From Novosphingobium sp. Gsoil 351 (GTDB lineage Bacteria > Pseudomonadota > Alphaproteobacteria > Sphingomonadales > Sphingomonadaceae): a stretch of 64,000 bases of DNA. The DNA lies in the NCBI RefSeq assembly GCF_009707465.1, contig NZ_CP046120.1, positions 1,641,501-1,705,500 on the forward strand. The letters are read 5' to 3'. Under the pieces are notes generated by a model. It was given only the letters and a program-made list of their open reading frames with translations. It was not told where the DNA came from and made no database searches. Of this stretch, positions 8,234 through 17,048 are shown one piece after another. A program made the position numbers and the translations under genes. Every line of letters begins with the position of its first letter. The stretch's first letter is position 1.

Positions 8234-9679
8234 ATGCTGGATGGCGCCAGCCAGCCGCCTTTGACCGTCCGCGACAAGGTCTCGTATGGGCTGGGCAGCA
8301 CAGCCGAGGCGCTGGTCTTCACGACCACGTCCAGCTTCACGCTGCTGTTCTATAATCAAGTGCGCGGCCTCGACGCGGGGCTAGTGGGAACGGCTCTGGC
8401 GGTCGGTTTGTTCGTGAACGCCTTTGTCGATCCGATGGTCGGTTCTTGGTCCGACCGCACGCGTAGCCGCTGGGGGCGCAGGCATCCATTCATGTTCGGC
8501 GCAATCCTTCCGGCCGCCCTGCTGTTCTTTGCGCTGTACAATCCGCCGAACATCGGCACGTCCGGGCAACTGGTCTGGCTGTCGGTCATGAATACCCTGC
8601 TGTTGCAGGTGATGACGGTTTACCACACCCCGCACCTTGCGCTCGGCGGCGAGATGTCGAGCGATTACCTGGGCCGCACCAGCGTGATGGCCTACAACAC
8701 GTTTTGCCTCTGGATGGGCGACACCTTGGGGTGGCTGCTTTCGTTCCGCGTATTCTTCGCCGCCTCCGGCAAGTTTCCCAACGGAGCTCTCGACCCGTCG
8801 CGCTATCCCGTGTTTTCCCTGACGGTCGCGCTGCTGGTCGTGGTGATCCTCGGCTATTCGAGCTGGTCGACGCGCAACCGAATTCCGTTCCTACCGCAGC
8901 CCAAGCCTGGCCAGAAGGCGTTCGGCCCGCGCGAACTGCTGCGAGACGTGTCCGGAGCGCTTGCCAACCGCAACTATGTGATGCTGCTGCTCGGATTGTT
9001 CTTCCTGTCGATGATGACTGGCGTGCGGATCGGGCTGTGGCTCTATACCGCTACCTTCTTCTGGCAGCTCGACAACAACCAGATCAGTCTCTTTGTAATC
9101 GGCAGTTTCGCCGGTTACGTCTTCGCCGCTTTTGCGGTTAAGCGCCTTCACGCCCGTTTCGACAAGCGTTGGACTGGCGCGATCGCACTCGTCCTCTACA
9201 GCCTCGGCCCGGCAATTCCTCTTGCTTTGGGCTATGCGGGCGTGCTGAGCGCGCGAACGCCGCACATCCTGTGGATCCTGATCGCCTTCTCAGTGCTGCA
9301 ACACGCTCCTTACAGCCTGATGATCACCACCGTGACTTCGGCGCTCGCCGACATCGCCGACGAGAACGAACTCAAGTACGGCGTCCGCCAAGAGGGCGTA
9401 CTCTACGCGACCCGAACCTTCTTCCAGCGGGTCGACCAAGCGCTCGGTACCGCGCTGGCTGGCTGGGTCCTCAGCGCCATCGATTTTCCCAAGGGAGCGA
9501 AGCCAGGTGAGGTTTCCAACGAGGTTTTGATGGGCCTCGCCGCCGCCTTCGCGCTGTCGGCGATCCCTGGTCTCGTTGCCGGCGTGTTTTACGGCATGCT
9601 GCGGGTCACCCGCGGTACTTACGAAGCCACCCGCGCCGCGCTCGCCGAACGGCAGTCGGCAGAGCTTTCGCCACTCTGA
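8234..9679 (+). CDS. MFS_2 (GPH/MelB-type) cation symporter
   Basis: A 481-residue inner-membrane transporter with about 12 hydrophobic segments. The loop SDRTRSRWGRRHPFM after helix 2 and the mid-protein LADIADENELKYGVRQEG segment are signatures of the glycoside-pentoside-hexuronide:cation symporter family. The start ATG 8234 is chosen by alignment with the paralogue at 28309-29777 (MLDGAS...LTVRDKVSYGLG against MALAAD...LTLKLKVAFALG); an in-frame TTG at 8192 is less likely. It is divergent from the AstA operon and is followed after 23 bases by a tandem-SnoaL gene, so a cotranscribed uptake-plus-enzyme unit is likely. The substrate is unknown. Confidence 0.88.
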   Translation: MLDGASQPPLTVRDKVSYGLGSTAEALVFTTTSSFTLLFYNQVRGLDAGLVGTALAVGLFVNAFVDPMVGSWSDRTRSRWGRRHPFMFGAILPAALLFFALYNPPNIGTSGQLVWLSVMNTLLLQVMTVYHTPHLALGGEMSSDYLGRTSVMAYNTFCLWMGDTLGWLLSFRVFFAASGKFPNGALDPSRYPVFSLTVALLVVVILGYSSWSTRNRIPFLPQPKPGQKAFGPRELLRDVSGALANRNYVMLLLGLFFLSMMTGVRIGLWLYTATFFWQLDNNQISLFVIGSFAGYVFAAFAVKRLHARFDKRWTGAIALVLYSLGPAIPLALGYAGVLSARTPHILWILIAFSVLQHAPYSLMITTVTSALADIADENELKYGVRQEGVLYATRTFFQRVDQALGTALAGWVLSAIDFPKGAKPGEVSNEVLMGLAAAFALSAIPGLVAGVFYGMLRVTRGTYEATRAALAERQSAELSPL

Positions 9680-9702
9680 TCTTGCTGCCCAACGAGGATA
9701 CT

Positions 9703-10776
9703 ATGCCTGCGCCAGACACCCCTTTTCCCTTGCCGGAGCGCCCTCCCGTCACCCGCATCCGACATGCGCGCACCTCGGACTTGTTGCGTCCTGCCGGACC
9801 TCGGACCCAGCCGATGGCGGGCTTCGAAGACGACTTCGTCGACATCGTCGACTACATCGTCCGCATCACCCACCAGATTTGGGTCGATCGGGCGATCGGG
9901 CGCATCTACGACACGTACGACGCCAACTGCGTCGTTTATTCCGCACTTGGCACGGTACGCTCGGTCGAGGATGTCGTCGCCAACACGCTGCAGGCCGTCA
10001 GCGCCTCGGGCGATGGAGAATCCCATCACCTCAACGTTGCCTGGAGCGGCGATGAAGACGAAGGCTTCTACACCTCGCACTTGGGCTTCGCCTACGCCAC
10101 GAACACCGGCGCGACGATGTTCGGTCCGGCGACCGGCCGCAGAACCGGTCGGTTCTTCGTTGCCGACTGCATCAGCAAGGACAACCGCATCCATACCGAG
10201 TGGCTGATGCGCGACAACGGCGCCGCCGTACGCCAAATGGGTTTCGACCCCCACGAGGTCGCGCGCCGGCTCGCTCAAGCGCCGGCGCCCGAGCAACCGA
10301 CGATCGCGGTTCCCACCCGGCTTGACGGACAAGCAGTGCGGGCCGCCTACGACGGCCCGACCGACACTCCGCGCGGATGGATCGAGCACCATTTCGATGC
10401 CTGGAATACACGACGTTTCGATCACCTGGCCTTGCACTATGCGCCGGGGATAATCGCGCATTGGTGCGGCGGACGCACCGCGCAAGGGTTGCGCAACGTA
10501 ACCGCGTTGATCCTCCAACTGCTAGCCAGCCTGCCAACGGGAACTATCCGCGTCGAACACGTCAGTTGGGCGGAGGAAACCGACGGCACGATCGTTGCGG
10601 CAAGGTGGACGCTCGAGGGCTGGACCCGTGGAGGTGGTCTCCTTGGCGAGGTACCGGCAGGCAAACCGGCAGCGATCATGGGGGCCACCCACTTCCGCTT
10701 CCGCGGCGGGGTGATCGTCGAGGAATGGACGGTTTTCGACGAAATCGGCACGCTTGTGCAAATCTACCGCGCCTGA
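9703..10776 (+). CDS. Tandem SnoaL/NTF2-fold protein (subfamily A)
   Basis: 357 residues. It carries all subfamily A blocks: DIVDYIVRITHQIW, DTYDANCVVYS, HHLNVAWSGDEDEGFYTSHLG, GPATGRR, HTEWLMRDNGAAVRQ, GGRTAQGLRN, VEHVSWAEE and EEWTVFDEIG. It starts at ATG 9703 behind AACGAGGA. It lies between an MFS_2 transporter gene and an AAHS-type MFS gene that begins 14 bases after its stop. No signal peptide. The enzymatic role is unknown. Confidence 0.8.
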   Translation: MPAPDTPFPLPERPPVTRIRHARTSDLLRPAGPRTQPMAGFEDDFVDIVDYIVRITHQIWVDRAIGRIYDTYDANCVVYSALGTVRSVEDVVANTLQAVSASGDGESHHLNVAWSGDEDEGFYTSHLGFAYATNTGATMFGPATGRRTGRFFVADCISKDNRIHTEWLMRDNGAAVRQMGFDPHEVARRLAQAPAPEQPTIAVPTRLDGQAVRAAYDGPTDTPRGWIEHHFDAWNTRRFDHLALHYAPGIIAHWCGGRTAQGLRNVTALILQLLASLPTGTIRVEHVSWAEETDGTIVAARWTLEGWTRGGGLLGEVPAGKPAAIMGATHFRFRGGVIVEEWTVFDEIGTLVQIYRA

Positions 10777-10790
10777 TCGTGGCGTCGACA

Positions 10791-11996
10791 ATGTCGGCGA
10801 AGAGGGCCCGGGTGGCGGTGGTCTTATATTTGCTGCTGCTCCAGTTCCTTTACAGCTGGTCGTGGAGCAGCAGCGATGTGCTGCGGCCTTTGTTCCGTCG
10901 ACTTTATGGACTGTCCCTCGCGCAGGCAGGATTGGCCTATTCGGCGCAAGTGGGTGCAGCTCTCATCGGGGCGCTTTTGGTGGGCCGGGTCCAGCATCGC
11001 GCCGGGCGGAAGCATACGCTGAGCCTAGTTGCCGCAGGCTGCGGCCTCAGCCTTGCAGCAGGCGCGCTCGTCGACGGTCTGGCAGCACTCTTCGTGCAAC
11101 GGCTCGCCCTCGGGCTCTTCATGGGCGCTGTCTTTCCTGTGACCGTCGGGCTGGTTGTCGATATGTTTCCGCCGGGCCAGCGCGGCCGGCTCGCCAGCCT
11201 CGTCGACGCGACCTATTTCTCGGCGGTGATCGCACTTGGCTGGGCGGCGGCGGCTTTGATCCCGCTCGACTGGCGCCTGCTGTTCTGGCCTGTGGGCGGC
11301 TCGCTCGTGTTGCTCAGCTTCGGGGCCCACTTGCTCGCGCTGGCGGCACATCCCGAAGACCATCCGAGGGACGCCCCACGCGCGCGCGATTTGTTCGCCC
11401 CGCCCTTGCGTGCGCAGACTCTGGCGCTCACAGCGATGATCTCGGTCAACGCTTGCGGCCATCAGGCGTTCGTCGGTTGGCTGACCGTGTACCTCAGCGA
11501 GGTCGACCGGGTTTCTGCTGCTGGAGTGGCCGCCACGCTGACCGCGTCGTACCTTGGCAGTATCAGCGGCTGTTTCGTCTGGGGCTTCGTCGTAGACCGC
11601 TTCGGTCGCCGCGCCGGCGGCCGGGGGCTCATAGCCGCAGGTGTATTCAGCGCCGCCTTCGTCCTTCTCCCGGCGCCTTTGTGGGCAAGGCAAGTCGCCG
11701 TGTTCGGATTCGGATTTGCTTTTGCCGCCATTGCGACGATTGGCCCGTGGCTCGCCGAGCTTTATCCAGCACGATTGCGCGCGCCGGCCACGTCGATCTT
11801 TCAGTGGGGCCGCTGCCTCAGCCTTGTCGCTCCGCCCCTGACCGGGTTCCTAGCCGAGAGGTTCGGATTGCCGGCCGTGATGACCCTGGCAGCGGTCGCT
11901 TTCGCCATGTCGGGGCTGATCTGGCGCCGCTTGCCCGAAACACATCACCAGGCCTGGCGCAGCACCGTACTCCAGCCAAATCTGTCTGGCCGATAA
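10791..11996 (+). CDS. MFS transporter, AAHS-type
   Basis: A 401-residue, 12-helix major facilitator. The loop between helices 2 and 3 (VGRVQHRAGRKHTL) and the equivalent VVDRFGRRAGGRG in the second half are the DRxGRR repeats of the family, and WLAELYPARLRAPATS near helix 11 is typical of aromatic acid:H+ symporter relatives. It starts at ATG 10791; GTG 10779 in frame is an alternative. It is the last gene of the 8234-11996 unit and overlaps the convergent FAD oxidoreductase gene by 52 bases. Confidence 0.85.
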   Translation: MSAKRARVAVVLYLLLLQFLYSWSWSSSDVLRPLFRRLYGLSLAQAGLAYSAQVGAALIGALLVGRVQHRAGRKHTLSLVAAGCGLSLAAGALVDGLAALFVQRLALGLFMGAVFPVTVGLVVDMFPPGQRGRLASLVDATYFSAVIALGWAAAALIPLDWRLLFWPVGGSLVLLSFGAHLLALAAHPEDHPRDAPRARDLFAPPLRAQTLALTAMISVNACGHQAFVGWLTVYLSEVDRVSAAGVAATLTASYLGSISGCFVWGFVVDRFGRRAGGRGLIAAGVFSAAFVLLPAPLWARQVAVFGFGFAFAAIATIGPWLAELYPARLRAPATSIFQWGRCLSLVAPPLTGFLAERFGLPAVMTLAAVAFAMSGLIWRRLPETHHQAWRSTVLQPNLSGR

Positions 11997-13240
11997 GGAC
12001 GGTGCTCGATGTGCGTCGCTTGACCGCAAATTAGTTCGGAGACTAGGCGGCCACTAGCCGGGCCGCCGATCATCCCGTCATGGCCGTGGCCGGCCACGAT
12101 CGCAACTCTCGGCGCCCTGAGCAGACGACCGATCGCAGGCACGCTATCTGGAAGTGCCGGGCGGCTGCCCATCCAAGGCCGTTTGTCCGCTGCGGTCAGG
12201 CCCGGGAACAGCCGCTGCGCGCGACCCCACAACGCTTCGGCTCGGGCATAGTTCGGCGGGGCGTCGGCATCCGCAATTTCCACCGTTCCGCCGAGACGCA
12301 TTCCGCCGCGCATGGGCGTGAGGGCAAATCCGCCTTCGCGGTAGATCATCGGCGCGCTCAACTCCAGCGACGGATCAACAAGCTGGAGGTGGTAGCCGCG
12401 CTCTGCGACGAGTGGGATCTTTAGGCCGAGCGGCTTGACCAGCGTTGGCGTGCGCGCGCCCGCTGCCACGACGACTTGGTCGGCGAGATGCGCTTCACCG
12501 CCTGCCCAAAGGGTGCAGAAGTCGTCACCGGCAACAATGCGGTCGACCTTGATGGACCGGAACGCGCCGCCTTGCTCGCGGAACCGATCGCCTAGGGCTA
12601 CGCAAAGCGCGGCCGGGTCGGGTGTGTGGGCGTTCCCGGGAAAGTAGAGGGCACGTCGTGCATGAGAGGCGATTCCAGGCACGCGCGCCTCGATCTCGCG
12701 TCGGTCCAGTTCCTCGCAAACTATGCCGAGCTCACGCCGGAGTTCGGCGGCGAGCCGTTCGGCAGGGCTCGGCTGCTCGCCTATCAACAGTGTTATGCCT
12801 CCGCGTTCGTGCACGTGGTCGGGGTAGGCATCGCCGAGCAGCATGCGGTATTCGCGCAGCGTGTTGCGGTGCAGCGCGCGCAGCGCGTCGACGCCCTCGC
12901 GCACCGCCGCGGGGCGGCTGGCGAGGAGCCATCGGGCGAGGAAGGGCAGCGAAGCGAGCGCATCGGCTGGGCGAACTGCCAATGGGGCCAGCGGGTCGAG
13001 GAGCCATCTCGGCACGTTGCGGATCATTCCGGGCATTGCGACGGGCAGATGAGCGTCGGGGTTGATAAGCCCGCCGCTGCCCCACGAGCAGCCCAAGCCT
13101 ACGCCTAGCGGATCGTACAACTTCACAGATCGGCCGCGCTCCTGGAGATTGAGAGCCGTCGCCAGCCCAGCGATGCCGGCGCCAATCACCGCCACGTCGT
13201 CCACTTTTACCTGGGCCACCGCACCCTCCCACCGCTCCAC
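11945..13240 (-). CDS. DadA-like FAD-dependent amino acid/amine dehydrogenase
   Basis: 431 residues of the DAO superfamily. The N-terminal ADP-binding motif VAVIGAGIAGLATALNL (GxGxxG) is followed by the acidic ribose ligand region KLYDP, and the C-terminal GHGHDGMIGGPASGRL closes the FAD site. The size and layout fit D-amino acid dehydrogenases, which oxidise amino acids to 2-oxo acids and pass electrons to quinones. It starts at GTG 13240, divergent from the aminotransferase gene, with operator site C between them. With the aminotransferase and second oxidase it argues for an amine or amino acid substrate. Confidence 0.8.
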   Translation of the reverse strand: MERWEGAVAQVKVDDVAVIGAGIAGLATALNLQERGRSVKLYDPLGVGLGCSWGSGGLINPDAHLPVAMPGMIRNVPRWLLDPLAPLAVRPADALASLPFLARWLLASRPAAVREGVDALRALHRNTLREYRMLLGDAYPDHVHERGGITLLIGEQPSPAERLAAELRRELGIVCEELDRREIEARVPGIASHARRALYFPGNAHTPDPAALCVALGDRFREQGGAFRSIKVDRIVAGDDFCTLWAGGEAHLADQVVVAAGARTPTLVKPLGLKIPLVAERGYHLQLVDPSLELSAPMIYREGGFALTPMRGGMRLGGTVEIADADAPPNYARAEALWGRAQRLFPGLTAADKRPWMGSRPALPDSVPAIGRLLRAPRVAIVAGHGHDGMIGGPASGRLVSELICGQATHIEHRPYRPDRFGWSTVLRQAW

Positions 13241-13253
13241 GAGCAGGCTCTAG

Positions 13254-13267
13254 TGCATTCGGATGCA
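13254..13267 (+). promoter_or_regulatory. Candidate operator, site C
   Basis: TGCATTCGGATGCA is a near-perfect palindrome (12 of 14 positions symmetric, central CG), in the 60-bp divergent gap between the DadA-like and aminotransferase genes. It shares the CGNATGCA half with the other sites. Confidence 0.55.
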
Positions 13268-13300
13268 AAACGCTATGTGTCCCTGAACGGAGGGCCGAAA

Positions 13301-14585
13301 ATGCCAATGCTATCACAACGGGCCGCGTCGGCACCGGCCAGCGGCATCCGCGCGATCACCAATCGCGCTTTGGCGATGGGCGACGTTTTGCGCCTAGAAA
13401 TTGGGGGAGCCCAACTTCCCGACTCCGCCACACATTGTGGAGGCAGCGCATCGCGCCGCGCGCGACGGCTTTACCCGCTACACGGAAACGCAGGGCCTGC
13501 CCTCGCTTCGCGCGGCATGGTGCGACCGGCTGAAACGAGTTAACGGCTACGATACGACGCCCGAGCGCCTGCTGGTCACCGCTGGCGCGGTCTCGGGCCT
13601 CTTTGCCACTTTTGCCGCGATACTCGAGCAGGGCGACGAAATCCTGCTACCCGACCCGGGATGGCCCAACTGGTCGATGATGGCGAAGCTCATTGGCGCT
13701 CGGCCGATCGGCTACCGCTGTTCGCCGCACACGGGCTGGCAGCCCGACCTCGACCACCTCCGCGCCCAAGTCACTCCGCGAACCAAGGCGGTGCTGGTCA
13801 ATTCTCCGGGCAACCCGTCGGGAGCGGTGCTTGATGCAGCTACGCTTCGCGCGATTTCCGAGATGGCCGAGCGCCACGATCTTTGGTTGATCTCCGACGA
13901 ATGTTACGATGGGATCGTCTTCGAAGGCGAACACCTCGGCGCGGCCGCGGTCGCCGATCGGGCACGTACGGTGACGATCGTAAGCTGCTCCAAGACATAC
14001 GCGATGACCGGCTGGCGGGTGGGCTGCGTCGCTGCGCCCGATGCGCTGGTCGGACCACTGGCCAAAGTCCAGCAGGCAACGCTTGCTAGCGTCTGCGCGG
14101 TCGCGCAGAAGGCGGCGGAATCGGCGCTCACCGGCAGTCAGGATGCGGCCGAAGCTATGCGTCTGGCTTATCGGCAGCGTCGCGACGAGGCGGCCGGGCT
14201 GCTGGCGCACCTTGGCCGGCCGATCGCTCCGCCGGGAGGCGCGTTCTACGCAATGCTCGACTTGTCTGATTGCATTGCCGACAGCACGGCCTTCGCACAA
14301 CGGCTGCTGGACCAGGAGCGGGTGGCGGTGGCGCCGGGCCCGGCGTTCGGTAGCCAAGCCCCGGCTAGTGTGCGGGTCGCGCTTTGCGTCGATCCGGCGA
14401 TTCTCGAAGCCGGGCTGCGCAAACTGGTTGCTGCAGCGGAGCGCAGCCGTCAGGGGGCGCTCACGCTCCCTCGCCGGGGAGCAGAGGCCGATGAGCGGCT
14501 AACCCGAACCGCGCGGCGTGTTCGCCCCGCGAGCCGTCCAAGACCATCTGCGCTACGTAATCGCCCAAAAGTGGCCCGAACTTGA
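13301..14585 (+). pseudogene. Class I/II aminotransferase, frame broken at a G5 tract
   Basis: A PLP-dependent aminotransferase of the aspartate aminotransferase fold. Visible motifs are NSPGNPSGAVL, SDECYDGI (Asp that contacts the pyridine N) and SCSKTYAMTGWRVG (Schiff-base Lys). The start ATG 13301 has GGAGGG before it, but that frame fails after RLEIG. Removing one G from the run at 13403-13407 restores the family sequence RLEIGEPNFPTPPHI and a product of about 427 residues. The last 45 residues are Arg-rich and unlike the family, and lie antisense to the neighbouring oxidase gene, so the real C-terminus may be nearer 14450-14502. Probably intact in the cell. Confidence 0.75.
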
Positions 14586-15594
14586 ACGCGTGGCCTGAGC
14601 CGCCTCCTGCTATCACGACATGAGCCGCCTCCGGATGGCGGTCGATTATGAAGTCTTCGGAGGCGGTATTTTCGAGCTGACTCACATAGGCCGATATAAT
14701 GGGCCGCTTGGCAAGCGCGGGCAATCGGGCGGTAAGGAACTGCTTCGCGCCGTCGATCGCGAGAGGCGTAGGCAGGCGCTCCGCCGAATCCGGGTCCATG
14801 TCTATCCCGCGCATGGGCGGCGCGATCTTGACCCCGTTGCCGAGGTCCGCTGAGGTCCAGCCGAGCGGGTCAACGAGATTGGGACAGCGCTCCCAGCCAA
14901 AGCGCGGATCGCCAAGTTCCGGCGCGACGAACAGCAGCTCGCGGCGCGGGGTGCGGATGAACCCTCCGAGCAGGTCTGGCAACAATCGCGGCAGCCACGG
15001 CCCACACGCGAGCACGATGGTACCGCAGGGAAACTGCTCTCCATCGACCTCAAGGCGCGTGGAAGCGCCTTGTCCGAGGAGCGTGCCGCGACCGCGAATG
15101 ACTTGGCCGTTGGCTCGGCGGAGTGCGCGTTCGACCTCGCGCAGCGAAAGCTCTGCGGCGAGCACGCCGGATTCGGGCTCATAGAATGTTGCAGGCGCCG
15201 ACCACCGCACTTGCGGCCACCGACTTTCGACCTCGTCGGGGGACAGCACTTCGAAGGCCGCTCCAAGGGCAGCGAACAAATCGGCCTGAGCTGCGATCTC
15301 GGCGTCGGATCCGGCACGCAGGCTGCCGCACGGATAGACAAGAGTCGTCTCGAATTGCCTTTGCCGTTCACCCCAAATCGCCCAGGCGCGACGAGCCCAG
15401 CGCGTGTAGAAAGCATCAGCGCCGTACGCGGCACGGATATTGCGCGACTCTCCTCCGCTCGAAGAGCGGGGGTTGGGGGTGGGGTACATGTCTATCATCG
15501 TGACGCGGACACCCGCTTCGGCGAGGCTCAGCGCCGTCCACGCACCGAACGCGCCTGCTCCCACCACCGCGACGTCGCAGGCGCGGTACGTCAC
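14461..15594 (-). CDS. SoxA/SolA-like FAD-dependent amine oxidase
   Basis: A 377-residue relative of monomeric sarcosine oxidase and N-methyltryptophan oxidase, which oxidise secondary amines with O2. Seen are the dinucleotide motif DVAVVGAGAFGAWTALSLAEAG at the start, SSGGESRNIRAAYG, and the C-terminal EDFIIDRHP...GGGSGHAFKFGP. In sarcosine oxidases a Cys ten residues before FIID binds FAD covalently; here that position is Ser, so flavin is probably not held that way. The start GTG 15594 is chosen because the fold begins there; ATG 15683 would need a one-base correction near 15610-15620. It overlaps the aminotransferase 3' end by 125 bases in convergent orientation. Confidence 0.8.
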   Translation of the reverse strand: MTYRACDVAVVGAGAFGAWTALSLAEAGVRVTMIDMYPTPNPRSSSGGESRNIRAAYGADAFYTRWARRAWAIWGERQRQFETTLVYPCGSLRAGSDAEIAAQADLFAALGAAFEVLSPDEVESRWPQVRWSAPATFYEPESGVLAAELSLREVERALRRANGQVIRGRGTLLGQGASTRLEVDGEQFPCGTIVLACGPWLPRLLPDLLGGFIRTPRRELLFVAPELGDPRFGWERCPNLVDPLGWTSADLGNGVKIAPPMRGIDMDPDSAERLPTPLAIDGAKQFLTARLPALAKRPIISAYVSQLENTASEDFIIDRHPEAAHVVIAGGGSGHAFKFGPLLGDYVAQMVLDGSRGEHAARFGLAAHRPLLPGEGA

Positions 15595-15690
15595 GGCCGC
15601 GACCTGCGCGGGGAGCGCCCCGGCATCCGGGCCTCCTCGGCGAAAAGTGGATCGAGATCGGCGAGGGAGCGCAAAATCGGCATTGCGAGT

Positions 15691-15704
15691 TGACTGCGTA
15701 TGCA
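15691..15704 (+). promoter_or_regulatory. Candidate operator, site D
   Basis: TGACTGCGTATGCA is an exact consensus match between the SoxA-like gene (minus) and an MFS gene (plus), and runs into a second TGCATTCG half-site. TTGACT at 15690 followed after 17 bases by GAATAT (15713-15718) could be a sigma-70 promoter, with the motif filling its spacer. Confidence 0.6.
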
Positions 15705-15716
15705 TTCGTGGGGAAT

Positions 15717-17048
15717 ATGGCAATCGATTCCGTCTGGCGCAGCGCCGTCGCGGGATCGGGAGAGTCGCAAGTGCCGCAATCGCGCGAAGTCCCTCACGCC
15801 AGCGAAGTGGCGCTGTCGATCCGCATCGCCGCGTATGTCGCGGTGCTGCTCGGCTATGTCTTCTACTGCTACAATTACATCGTCGTGGGTTTCGTCAGAC
15901 CGTACCTGGTCAGCCAGGTCGGGTTCTCGATCTCCGACACGGCGCTCATCACGATGGCCGGCAACGTCGGGGTGACGATCGGCGCGATCGTGTGGTCGCA
16001 CTTCGTCGCCCGGGCAGGCCGTCGCAAGGCGGTCATCCTCATCGCGACGGGGATCGGCACCCTTGCGGTGCTCCAGGCGGCGACCCGCATCCTTGGCGTG
16101 TGGATCGGACTGCGTTTCTTCATGGATGGGCTTCTCGGCGGCTACTACGTCGTCGCCACCAGCCTGGTGGTCGCGCTATTTCCCGCAAAGAGCCGGGCCA
16201 AGCTGATCGCGCTGAATTCGGCGATGTACCCGGGCGCCAACATTCTTATCGGCGTGCTGGGCGGCTGGCTGGGCGACGCGCACTGGACCGTACTGCTGTG
16301 GCTGGCCGCGATGCCGCTGCCGATCGCGGTCGTGCTGTTCTTCGCGGTGCCGAAGGACAGCAACTATGCCGCCTATGACGACGAGGCGGGGAGCGGCACG
16401 GACGGCGGCGGGCGATGGAGCGAGATGTTCGCACCGCGGCTGCGCTGGATCATGGCCGGTTGCATCCTCTTGTCCGGGCTCGACTTCAACGCCTGGCAGT
16501 TGTTCCAGGGCTTCGTTACGCTCTACGTCAAGAACACCCTGGGAATGACCGCGGCCGCGATGGGCGCGATCGTCGCCTTCACCAGCGCCGGTTCCTTCAT
16601 CGGCAACTTCTTCTGGGCGATCATAGCCGACCGCTTCGGACGCAAGGTCCCGCTGATCGGTTATATACTGGCGGCAGTGATGGTCCTGGTCTTCGTTCAG
16701 CCCGGGCTGGACCAGACTTGGCTGTCGCTGTTCGGCTTCGTCTTCGGCTTCGGCATGTCGTGCACGACCGCCTGGGGCGCCTGGTTTGCCGAACTCTTTC
16801 CGGTCCGGCTGCGCCCGTTCGGGGCCGCGCTGTTCCATATCGGCCACGTGATGGCCTTGGGGGCGCCGCTGCTCGCCGCCTATACCACGCAGCACCTCGG
16901 CATCACGACGTCGATGAGCCTGGCCTCGGTGGTTTATGTCGCGGGAGCGGCGCTGTGGTTCGCATTGCCTGAGACCCGCAAGGGCGGGTTCAAAGCCTCG
17001 GTCGCCCGCGACGCCGCGGCGCTGGCTCCGGCTGCAAAGGAGGGATGA
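15717..17048 (+). CDS. MFS transporter, AAHS-type
   Basis: 443 residues, 12 predicted helices. SHFVARAGRRKAV after helix 2 and IADRFGRKVPLIG in the second half are the paired MFS loop motifs, and WFAELFPVRLRPFGAALFHIG near helix 11 fits aromatic-acid:H+ symporters. ATG 15717 overlaps a possible -10 box, so GTG 15771 may be the real start; the membrane domain begins only at about residue 45 of the long form. The stop overlaps the next ATG as ATGA, coupling it to a tandem-SnoaL gene. Confidence 0.85.
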   Translation: MAIDSVWRSAVAGSGESQVPQSREVPHASEVALSIRIAAYVAVLLGYVFYCYNYIVVGFVRPYLVSQVGFSISDTALITMAGNVGVTIGAIVWSHFVARAGRRKAVILIATGIGTLAVLQAATRILGVWIGLRFFMDGLLGGYYVVATSLVVALFPAKSRAKLIALNSAMYPGANILIGVLGGWLGDAHWTVLLWLAAMPLPIAVVLFFAVPKDSNYAAYDDEAGSGTDGGGRWSEMFAPRLRWIMAGCILLSGLDFNAWQLFQGFVTLYVKNTLGMTAAAMGAIVAFTSAGSFIGNFFWAIIADRFGRKVPLIGYILAAVMVLVFVQPGLDQTWLSLFGFVFGFGMSCTTAWGAWFAELFPVRLRPFGAALFHIGHVMALGAPLLAAYTTQHLGITTSMSLASVVYVAGAALWFALPETRKGGFKASVARDAAALAPAAKEG

